From an uncultured Collinsella sp. (GTDB lineage Bacteria; Actinomycetota; Coriobacteriia; Coriobacteriales; Coriobacteriaceae), in NCBI GenBank assembly GCA_938023905.1, contig CALJCO010000094.1:1-50776 (forward strand): a stretch of DNA of 50,776 nt. The letters run 5' to 3'. Below, piece by piece: positions 8,610 through 15,352 of the stretch (positions are counted from its first letter, which is position 1; each line of letters opens with the position of its first letter). The notes under the pieces are model-generated. The model was given only the letters and a program-made list of their open reading frames with translations, ran no database searches and was not told the DNA's origin. Both the position numbers and the translations under genes were made by a program.

Positions 8610-9620
8610 TTACGCGGTTTTGCCCTCGATAAGTTCGACGGGAAGCTTGGTATTCGATTCGGGCTTTTCACCGTTAACAAGAGCGATGATGGATTGGGCC
8701 GCGAGCTTTCCTATGCGATCGATATCTTGACGCACGGTTGTTAAGTCAGACATAAACGTCATGGTACGGTGGGCACCATCCGCACCCACGACCTTAATGT
8801 CGTCTGGAGCGCTCAAGCCGCGCTGCTTCATCACGTTGAGACAGATGGCCGCCATCGTATCGTCTCCCGCAAAGATGCCGTCAATATCGGGGTTCTCATC
8901 GAGGATCTTCGCAACGACCGTGCCCTTTTCGTCGTCGGGCTTAACGAACTCGACCTCACGGACAAGCGCGGGCAAACCGGCCTGCTCAACAACATCGAGG
9001 TAGGCATCGGTACGCTTATTGGCAGGCATGCGCATGCGACTATTGCTGCGCAGGCACAGGATACGCCTGCAGCCGTCATCAATCAGACGGCGCGTGGCGA
9101 GCTCGCCGATGCCATAGCTGTCACTTGCAATCTGGACAGAGCCCTCGCCAAGATCGCAGTCGATGCCAACCAGGCTCAAGCCCATCTCGGCATATGCCTC
9201 GGCGCCGATATTGAGGGAGTTGACGATTACGCCGTCGACCATATTGCGGCGGAGCATGTCAATATAGGAACGCTCAAGATCGGGTCGATTGGCGCTGTTG
9301 CACAGCAACATCTTAAAGCCGTTTTCCGCCAACGTGCGCTCGACCGCCTGCACAACCTGAGCATGGAACGGGCTGCTCACAAAGGGAACGATCATGCCGA
9401 TAAGGTTCAGGCGACCGTTGAGCATGGCACGGGCGATATCGTTGGGCGTGTAATTGATGCGCTCCATCGCCGCATGGACTTTATCGCGGGTTTCCTGACT
9501 AATGTAGCCGCGATTATTAAGCACGCGAGATACCGTAGTAGGCGAAACCCCCGCCACCGCTGCAACTTCCTTGATGCCAGGCTTGGCAGAATCCTTAGAA
9601 CGAGCGCCCTCGCGAGCCAT
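8610..9620 (-). CDS. LacI-family transcriptional regulator of the sucrose operon
   Basis: 336-residue repressor: an N-terminal LacI helix-turn-helix (IKEVAAVAGVSPTTVSRVLN, about residues 16-35), a hinge helix with the conserved YTPNDIARAML, then a periplasmic-binding-protein-like sugar-binding domain. The start ATG is preceded by GGGGAGGG. It lies directly upstream of, and in the same direction as, the GH32-PTS-GH32 operon. Matching operators occur before its own gene and before the operon, so it probably represses both and is released by sucrose, fructose or a phosphorylated form. The effector is inferred from context. Confidence 0.93.
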   Translation of the reverse strand: MAREGARSKDSAKPGIKEVAAVAGVSPTTVSRVLNNRGYISQETRDKVHAAMERINYTPNDIARAMLNGRLNLIGMIVPFVSSPFHAQVVQAVERTLAENGFKMLLCNSANRPDLERSYIDMLRRNMVDGVIVNSLNIGAEAYAEMGLSLVGIDCDLGEGSVQIASDSYGIGELATRRLIDDGCRRILCLRSNSRMRMPANKRTDAYLDVVEQAGLPALVREVEFVKPDDEKGTVVAKILDENPDIDGIFAGDDTMAAICLNVMKQRGLSAPDDIKVVGADGAHRTMTFMSDLTTVRQDIDRIGKLAAQSIIALVNGEKPESNTKLPVELIEGKTA

Positions 9621-9639
9621 AGCACCCTCCCCTCATCAA

Positions 9640-9659
9640 CATGTCATACGTTTACATAC
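9640..9659. promoter_or_regulatory. LacI operator upstream of the lacI gene (autoregulation)
   Basis: CATGTCATACGTTTACATAC lies 20-40 bases upstream of the lacI start. It matches the operon operators at 15 of the 19 aligned positions, with the same central ACGTTT. This suggests negative autoregulation. Confidence 0.6.
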
Positions 9660-9770
9660 AAACAAAGCATACCCCAACAACAGTGGGAAGACGGTAACAG
9701 TACAAGTAAGTAAACGACTCATCCAAATAATTAGGAGAGTTCCGCCTAAAGGGTAACTACACAGGACCCC

Positions 9771-9899
9771 GCCGGGGCTGTTTGGGCTACCTCCCAAAAT
9801 ATTCCGCAGGACGCAAGAAGCCCTCGCCGCACGAAGTGCGCAGCGAGGGCTTCTTGCATGTCCGAGGACGTTTTGGGAGGTAGCCCAAACAGCCCCGGC
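9771..9899. repeat. nested inverted repeat with conserved tip (copy 2, inverted)
   Basis: The outer arms (9771-9799 and 9871-9899) are perfectly complementary over 29 bp. The inner arms (9813-9827 and 9843-9857) are perfect over 15 bp. The tip at 9828-9840 is the reverse complement of the tip at 221-233. Both junction motifs of copy 1 recur in reverse orientation (9858-9870 and 9802-9812). The arm sequences share nothing with copy 1. It lies just downstream of the glycyl-radical gene, and with the lacI upstream region it fills the 300-base gap here. Confidence 0.85.
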
Positions 9900-9922
9900 G
9901 ATCCTGCGGGAGTTAAACCCCT

Positions 9923-10174
9923 TTAGAACTTGTTGTGGAAGGTACGCGAAATGACCTCGTCCTGCTGCTCCTTGGTGAGCGTGTGGAAGTTCACGGCATA
10001 GCCGGAAACGCGGATGGTCAGCTGCGGGTACTTCTCGGGGTGAGCCTGAGCGTCGAGCAGCGTCTCACGGTTGAAGACGTTGATGTTCAGGTGGTGGCCA
10101 CCCTTCTCGGCGTAAGCGTCGAGCATGTGGACCAGGTTATCGGCCTGAGTCTCGGAAACTTCAGAAACCTTCAT
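9923..10174 (-). CDS. stand-alone glycyl-radical domain of pyruvate formate-lyase
   Basis: An 83-residue protein equivalent to the C-terminal end of a full-length pyruvate formate-lyase. It contains INVFNRETLLDAQAHPEKYP and RVSGYAVNF, in which Gly58 is the residue converted to the stable radical, and ends EVISRTFHNKF. It lacks the long N-terminal region of E. coli GrcA (YfiD), so it is not simply that spare-part protein. Its own GAAGGAG ribosome binding site lies seven bases before the ATG. The 683-residue body encoded 85 bases upstream has no glycine domain, so the two must assemble into one enzyme. The activase is probably the PflA at 1875-2693. Confidence 0.93.
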   Translation of the reverse strand: MKVSEVSETQADNLVHMLDAYAEKGGHHLNINVFNRETLLDAQAHPEKYPQLTIRVSGYAVNFHTLTKEQQDEVISRTFHNKF

Positions 10175-10233
10175 AATGTGTCTCCTTCGATCGATAGGCG
10201 CCGGCCGAAACCGGTGCGCTAATCAGTAATCGT

Positions 10234-10258
10234 TATTGTTAGTATAGCACTAACAATA
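10234..10258 (-). repeat. hairpin between the two pyruvate formate-lyase genes
   Basis: Arms 10234-10243 and 10249-10258 form a perfect 10-bp stem with a 5-base loop directly after the stop codon of the large subunit. No T run follows in the direction of transcription. It looks more like an RNA processing or stability element than a terminator and could set a different expression level for the small downstream gene. That role is inferred. Confidence 0.5.
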
Positions 10259-10259
10259 G

Positions 10260-12311
10260 TTACTCGCCCAGCTGATCAAGGTCGATATCGCCAAAGAACA
10301 CCTGGTCCTCCTTGCCGAGCGCACCCGGGATGATGGAGAAGGTGTTGGAGATGCCGTCCTGAGCATCGCGGAACGGGAGCTTGGAAACCGAAGACAGCGA
10401 AGCGATGGCGCCGTGGCTATCGCGCTTGTGCATGGGGTTAGCACCCGGGGCGAACGGCTGGCCAGCCTTGCGGCCGTCAGGCGTGGAGCCGGTCTTCTTG
10501 CCGTACACGACGTTGGAGGTAATGGTCAGAACCGAGGTCGTGGGCACGGAGTTGCGGTAGGTGTCGTTCATGCGGATGTACTCCATGAACTGGTGCACAA
10601 CGTCGTGAGCGATCTGGTCGACGCGGTCGTCATCGTTGCCGTACTTGGGGAACTCGCCCTCAGTCTCAAAGTCGACGATGATGCCGTTCTCGTCACGGAC
10701 GGGGTGGACCTTGGCGTACTTGATGGCGGACAGGGAGTCAGCCACGACGGAAAGACCAGCGATGCCCGTAGCGAACCAGCGGTGCACGTGCTTGTCGTGC
10801 AGAGCCATCTGGATGCGCTCGTAGCAATACTTGTCGTGCATGTAGTGGATGATGTTCAGCGAGTTGACGTACACGCCAGCGAGCCACTTCATCATGTCGT
10901 TGTACTTGGCCACAACGTCGTCGTAATCGAGCGTATCGCCCTCGACGGCGCGATACTTGGGGCCGACCTGCTTCTTGGAGACCTCGTCAACACCGCCGTT
11001 GAGTGCGTACAGCAGGCACTTGGCCAGGTTGGCGCGGGCGCCGAAGAACTGCATCTCCTTGCCGATGCGCATGGAGGACACGCAGCAGGCAATGCCGTAG
11101 TCGTCGCCGTGGTAGACGCGCATGAGGTCGTCGTTCTCGTACTGAATCGAGGAGCTGGCGACAGAAGTCTTGGCGCAGAACTTCTTGAAGTTCTCGGGCA
11201 GACGGGTCGACCACAGAACGGTCATGTTGGGCTCGGGGCTGGTGCCCATGTTCTCGAGCGTGTGCAGGTAGCGGTAGCTCATCTTGGTAACGAGCGTACG
11301 GCCGTCAACACCCATGCCGCCGATGGACTCGGTGACCCACTGCGGATCGCCGGTAAACAGGGCCTGGTACTCGGGGGTACGGGCAAACTTGACCATGCGG
11401 AGCTTCATGATGAAGTGATCCACGAACTCCTGGATCTGCTCCTCGGTGAAGGTACCGTTGGCAAGGTCGCGCTCAGCGTAGATGTCGATGAACGTGGAGG
11501 TACGGCCGATGGACATAGCGGCGCCGTTCTGCTCCTTGACGGAAGCGAGGTAGGCGAAGTACATCCACTGGATGGCCTCCTGCGTGTTGGTAGCAGGGTT
11601 GGAAATGTCGAAACCATAGGTCTCGGCCATCATCTTGAGCTCGCCGAGGGCGCGGATCTGCTCCTGCAGCTCCTCACGATCGCGGATGTTGTCGGCGGTC
11701 ATGACCGTCGGGGTGGAAGCCTTCTGGGCCTCCTTGTCCTTGATCAGGTAGTCGACGCCGTACAGGGCAACACGACGGTAGTCGCCGATGATGCGGCCGC
11801 GGCCATAGCCATCGGGCAGACCGGTGATGATGTGGGCCGAGCGGCAGGCGCGCATCTCGGGGGTGTAGACATCGAAGACGCCGGCGTTGTGGGTCTTGCG
11901 CTCGAAGGTGTAGCGCTCGACAACGTTCTCGTCGATCTTGTAGCCGTGCTGGCTGGCAGCCTGGCAAGCGATGCGGATACCGCCGTTGACGTGCAGCGCG
12001 CGCTTGAGCGGCTTGTCGGTCTGGAGGCCGACGATGGTCTCCTTGTCGCGATGGGCGTTATCGATGTAGCCAGCGGGGTGGCTCACGATACCCGTGACGG
12101 TCTTGGTGTCCATATCGAGGACGCCGCCCTGCTCGCGCTCCTTGAGCAGCAGGTCGAGAACCTCGCCCCACAGCTCCTTGGTACGCTCGGTCGGGCCGGC
12201 GAGGAACGACTCGTCGCCCTCGTAGGGGGTGTAGTTCTTCTGGATGAAGTCTCGGACGTCAACCTCTCCCGTCCAGATGCCTTCCTTGAAGCCTTCCCAT
12301 GCCTCCTGCAT
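10260..12311 (-). CDS. pflB: pyruvate formate-lyase body, lacking the glycyl-radical domain
   Basis: Converts pyruvate and CoA to acetyl-CoA and formate in anaerobic fermentation. The adjacent active-site cysteines are Cys409-Cys410 in YGIACCVSS, followed by GARANLAKCLLYALNGGVDE as in the E. coli enzyme. The N terminus matches AWEGF...VDVRDFIQKNYTPYEGDESFLAGPT. At 683 residues it is about 75 short of the usual 750-760: it ends soon after TFSIIPGALGKEDQ, exactly before the glycine domain, which is a separate downstream gene. 683 plus 83 equals a normal length. An AGGAG site lies 12 bases before the ATG. Confidence 0.96.
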   Translation of the reverse strand: MQEAWEGFKEGIWTGEVDVRDFIQKNYTPYEGDESFLAGPTERTKELWGEVLDLLLKEREQGGVLDMDTKTVTGIVSHPAGYIDNAHRDKETIVGLQTDKPLKRALHVNGGIRIACQAASQHGYKIDENVVERYTFERKTHNAGVFDVYTPEMRACRSAHIITGLPDGYGRGRIIGDYRRVALYGVDYLIKDKEAQKASTPTVMTADNIRDREELQEQIRALGELKMMAETYGFDISNPATNTQEAIQWMYFAYLASVKEQNGAAMSIGRTSTFIDIYAERDLANGTFTEEQIQEFVDHFIMKLRMVKFARTPEYQALFTGDPQWVTESIGGMGVDGRTLVTKMSYRYLHTLENMGTSPEPNMTVLWSTRLPENFKKFCAKTSVASSSIQYENDDLMRVYHGDDYGIACCVSSMRIGKEMQFFGARANLAKCLLYALNGGVDEVSKKQVGPKYRAVEGDTLDYDDVVAKYNDMMKWLAGVYVNSLNIIHYMHDKYCYERIQMALHDKHVHRWFATGIAGLSVVADSLSAIKYAKVHPVRDENGIIVDFETEGEFPKYGNDDDRVDQIAHDVVHQFMEYIRMNDTYRNSVPTTSVLTITSNVVYGKKTGSTPDGRKAGQPFAPGANPMHKRDSHGAIASLSSVSKLPFRDAQDGISNTFSIIPGALGKEDQVFFGDIDLDQLGE

Positions 12312-12707
12312 TGTGTAACCACGCTCCTAGTTACGTGTAATGCGGCGCTCTCTCACACCGCTGCTTATTGAATTCTTGAATGTTAGACCTGCATGACCGG
12401 CTTCATTCGCCTTCCGTCGCGCGTTAGCGCAGGGAAAAACGTTTATTCACCTTGGTCTTGCAACCCTAAACCCAAGATTTCACCCGTTAGTGAAGGATAA
12501 CATAGCCACCCCCTTCATCAGGGCTGTTATATGTTCCTTTTTTTGTGTCATTAGAGCGTTTTCAACAAATCCGCAGGAAACGCGCCCGCCATCATCTACC
12601 GTTCACCGAATTATTTGATATTTCCCCTTGCCTTTATACGTCCTTCACTCTAGCTGTTATGCCAGCTTTAGCAGGGTAAAGTATCCCAGAGACCCTTCAG
12701 AAACTGC
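12312..12707. other. intergenic region upstream of the split pyruvate formate-lyase genes
   Basis: About 400 bases without a credible gene. It must hold the pfl promoter and leader. It contains A/T-rich stretches with T runs around 12530-12550. I could not identify a convincing -35/-10 pair or regulator site by eye. Confidence 0.4.
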
Positions 12708-12741
12708 AGGGCGGCCACGGGATTTTCCCCGTGGCCGCCCT
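12708..12741 (-). terminator. hairpin downstream of the KdgT-type permease gene
   Basis: A perfect 14-bp stem (12708-12721 with 12728-12741) and a 6-base loop lie about 40 bases past the permease stop. A run of six T bases follows on the plus-strand side at 12755-12760. On the minus strand only short T tracts follow, so its strength in that direction is uncertain. Confidence 0.5.
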
Positions 12742-12781
12742 GTGGCGTGGCTAGTTTTTTAGCTTTGATTGCCTCTTGGCA

Positions 12782-13795
12782 TTAGGCGGCTGCGGCGGCC
12801 TTGTCGGTCGTTGCCTTGCTGTTGCCCTGGCCCTCAAAATGCTTGTAGCACCAGCTGGTGACCAGCGGGGTCAAAATGGCCGTCACGATAGCACAGGCTG
12901 CAACCTGAGCCGTGGCCGTCGCGAGCACCGCGCCGCCGTACATGGCCTCGTTGACGCTTGCCATAGCGGCAGGCGTTGCCACGTTGGCGCCAGCGCAGCT
13001 GGAGATTGCCGCACCTGCGACACCGGTGCCACCGGTAAGCTTATCGACCGCAACAACGGGGATAGCGAAGACCACCGAGCAGATCACGCCGAGCAGGATG
13101 CCGGGAAGACCGCCGTTGATAAGCTGACCAAAAGTCATGGTCGAGCCCATGGCAAAGAAGACGAGCACGATGATGGCGGAAAGTGCCGGTGCCATCATCT
13201 TCTTAAAGCTCGGGAAGAGGTTACCCAGAATAATGCCGACGACGATCGGCAGGATGGCGCCCACGAGCGACCAGCCGATCGGAGCCTGACCGGCAGCGCC
13301 GAGCACGATCATCGTGACCGGAGGGCCGACAACCAGCGTGGTGATGGCGACGGCGCCACGCTCGGCCTCATTGCCCATGGTGCCCATCAGACCGGCGTAC
13401 ATAGCGTTGTTGGCGCCGGTGCAAGCGGCCAGCATCACCATGGCAGAGATGCCAAACAGGTTGTCGTTGAATACATAAAGGATGAGCAGCGACACGGCAA
13501 CGACCACGATCTGCTTGACGGCGATGATGATGGCGCCGCGGGCAGCGGCGGCAGGAGCACTCTTAAACGAAATCGTCGTACCGACGATGAGCAAAAAGGC
13601 GCCAACAAGCGGGCCTGCGCCCTGCTGGGTCATGCCGAGCGTAAAGCTGCCGAGCGTTTTGAACAGGTCGGGGAACAGCGTGTTGAGCAGGCAGCCCAAC
13701 AAAAGCGGCACCAAAATATTGGCACCCGGGATGGAGGACATCTTAAAGAACGACTCCTTTGCCGCCGGCGCCTCCACCGCAGTCGATTCACTCAT
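12782..13795 (-). CDS. kdgT: 2-keto-3-deoxygluconate permease (KdgT family)
   Basis: Proton-coupled permease for 2-keto-3-deoxygluconate or a similar sugar acid. About 337 residues with roughly ten hydrophobic segments. Family stretches include IPGANILVPLLLGCLLNTLFP near the start, MLAACTGANNAMY, and ISSCAGANVATPAAMASVN in the second half. An earlier in-frame ATG at 13816 overlaps the ribosome binding site; the ATG at 13795, six bases after AAGGAG, is the start. It lies downstream of a short-chain dehydrogenase on the same strand, which suggests a joint role in hexuronate or deoxy-sugar-acid use. The exact substrate is inferred from the family. Confidence 0.85.
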   Translation of the reverse strand: MSESTAVEAPAAKESFFKMSSIPGANILVPLLLGCLLNTLFPDLFKTLGSFTLGMTQQGAGPLVGAFLLIVGTTISFKSAPAAAARGAIIIAVKQIVVVAVSLLILYVFNDNLFGISAMVMLAACTGANNAMYAGLMGTMGNEAERGAVAITTLVVGPPVTMIVLGAAGQAPIGWSLVGAILPIVVGIILGNLFPSFKKMMAPALSAIIVLVFFAMGSTMTFGQLINGGLPGILLGVICSVVFAIPVVAVDKLTGGTGVAGAAISSCAGANVATPAAMASVNEAMYGGAVLATATAQVAACAIVTAILTPLVTSWCYKHFEGQGNSKATTDKAAAAA

Positions 13796-13852
13796 ATATA
13801 TCTCCTTTGGATGCATGCGAATCGTAGCCGCACGCGCCTTTTTCAGAAAGAA

Positions 13853-13884
13853 GGCGACGGTCCCGAGTCGCAGGAGCCGTCGCC
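13853..13884 (-). terminator. hairpin between the SDR and permease genes
   Basis: GGCGACGG (13853-13860) and CCGTCGCC (13877-13884) form an 8-bp stem. In the minus-strand direction a T-rich TTCTTTCT follows. It could be an attenuator that lowers permease expression relative to the dehydrogenase. Confidence 0.45.
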
Positions 13885-13903
13885 GAATTAACGTCGCGGG
13901 GTA

Positions 13904-14653
13904 TTACCCGTCCAGAACGATGCCACCATCGCAGTCACCGATCTCGCCGTTCACGAAGCTAGCGAGGTCGGAAGCGAAGAAGAGCACCATCTGCGCAGGC
14001 TCGCTGGCCTGGGCGGCGCGGCCCAGAGGAATACCGTTGATGATGCGCTGAGAGTTCTCGTCAGAGAGAATCGAGGTCATATCGGTAAGGGTGAGCGACG
14101 GGCACACGGCGTTGCAGCGGACGCCAAACTTGCCGCCTTCCTTGGCGACTGCCTTGGTTAGACCGTTAACACCGGCCTTGGAGCTCGCGTAAGCCGCAGT
14201 GCCGAGCAGGCCGCCGCCGATCTTGCCGGCAACAGAGCTCACGTTGACGATAGTGCCGGCATGGGCCGCCTTAAAGTGCGGGTACACAGCATTCATCATA
14301 GTGAAGGTACCGTTGAGGTTGATGTCGATGGTACGACGCCACTCGGTGTCATCGATCTCGTCGAACTTCTTGGTGCTGATGACGCCAGCACAGTTGATCA
14401 GGATGTTGGTTTGCGGCAGGTCCGTAAAAATCTGCTCGACGGTCTCACGCGCCTTGGGCGCATCGGCAACATCGAGCTGATAGAACTTGTTGCCCTCGCC
14501 AAGCTCGACCACAGCGGCCTCGCCCTTGGCAGCGTTCCTTGCGATGAGCGCGACGTGTCCGCCGCCCGCGACGATGCCCTTGGCGATCTCGAGGCCAATG
14601 CCCTGAGTGCCGCCGGTAACGATCGCGGTTTTGCCCGTGAAGTCAAATGCCAT
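13904..14653 (-). CDS. short-chain dehydrogenase/reductase, possibly KduD-like
   Basis: Classical SDR of 249 residues: NAD(P)-binding TGGTQGIG at about 14-21, NCAG, SSVAG with the catalytic Ser, YASSK with the catalytic Tyr and Lys, and a C-terminal CDGGIVLDG. It probably oxidises or reduces a sugar acid, because it is followed by the KdgT-type permease; a 2-dehydro-3-deoxygluconate 5-dehydrogenase role is plausible. Many SDRs share this outline, so the substrate stays open. The ATG follows AAGGGGGTTGGAG. It is divergent from the MarR gene, with about 250 bases between. Confidence 0.85.
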   Translation of the reverse strand: MAFDFTGKTAIVTGGTQGIGLEIAKGIVAGGGHVALIARNAAKGEAAVVELGEGNKFYQLDVADAPKARETVEQIFTDLPQTNILINCAGVISTKKFDEIDDTEWRRTIDINLNGTFTMMNAVYPHFKAAHAGTIVNVSSVAGKIGGGLLGTAAYASSKAGVNGLTKAVAKEGGKFGVRCNAVCPSLTLTDMTSILSDENSQRIINGIPLGRAAQASEPAQMVLFFASDLASFVNGEIGDCDGGIVLDG

Positions 14654-14778
14654 GACTCCAACCCCCTTGATTCAGGTGTCTCCTTGCGGGAAGTTGGAGC
14701 ATCGCACGTGGCGATAAATGAGTCCCAGTCGTCATGGTGGTGACAACCCCTCGCCTAACCGCGGGCATAGTAGTTCTT

Positions 14779-14790
14779 TGAAACGCTTCA
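14779..14790. promoter_or_regulatory. palindromic operator-like site in the SDR/marR divergent region
   Basis: TGAAACGCTTCA is a 12-bp near-perfect palindrome with a central CG, like operators of the LacI/GalR family. It lies in the region shared by the two divergent promoters. No matching regulator is encoded next to it, so the assignment is tentative. Confidence 0.3.
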
Positions 14791-14902
14791 GCAATTGAAT
14801 TTTTTAACTCTTTATGCGCTCTTTATATTGCCCACTGCATGAGGCCCGAATATGCGGGTATCATCTTTCACCGAAAATAGTTTCTAGTGTTAGGGGTTTT
14901 CG

Positions 14903-15352
14903 GTGGAAGATACCGATTTCCATGAGCTTGGACGTCAGCTCTTAACTGAGTTTGGCAGCATGCATCATCGCATTTCGCGCTCTGCGGACAAAGCTCTCGG
15001 CGGCGAGATGGCTGTCATGCGCGCCCTCATGCTCGCTGGCGGTTCGCTCACGCCGAGCGAACTCGCAAATCGCGCCTGGGTCTCGAGTGCCCGCATCGCC
15101 AATATCTTACGCACTCTCGAAGCCAAGGGCTGGGTCGAGCGCGAGCACTCAAAGACCGACCGTCGTCGTGTACACGTCACGATGACCGACAAGGGATTCC
15201 AGAATCTCGAAATCAAACGTCGGGAATTCGAGGAGCGCACCGCGGCCTTCCTCGAGCAGCTCGGCGAAACAGATACCCAAGAGATGGTGCGCCTTCTAAG
15301 GCGTTTCAACGAAATTATCGACCGCAATCAAGAAAGGAGAGATGCCGAGTGA
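14903..15352 (+). CDS. MarR-family transcriptional regulator
   Basis: 149-residue winged helix-turn-helix regulator. The DNA-binding part includes LTPSELANRAWVSSARIANILRTLEAKGWVER followed by the wing DRRRVHVTMTDKG. The start is a GTG at 14903 with AGGGG upstream. Its stop overlaps the GTG start of the ABC exporter gene (GTGA), so the two are translationally coupled. It probably represses the exporter operon and responds to a transported compound, as is common for MarR-ABC pairs. Confidence 0.92.
   Translation: MEDTDFHELGRQLLTEFGSMHHRISRSADKALGGEMAVMRALMLAGGSLTPSELANRAWVSSARIANILRTLEAKGWVEREHSKTDRRRVHVTMTDKGFQNLEIKRREFEERTAAFLEQLGETDTQEMVRLLRRFNEIIDRNQERRDAE

Noticed and set aside
9923..10262. 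Split pyruvate formate-lyase as a simple frameshift or sequencing error
   Set aside because: The two frames are separated by 85 bases with a hairpin, and the second has a strong ribosome binding site and a proper ATG. One or two base changes cannot join them.
10413..12371. 652-residue open frame on the plus strand
   Set aside because: It is antisense to the pyruvate formate-lyase gene. It is rich in Val, Gly, His and Asp from reversed G/C-rich codons and has no motif.
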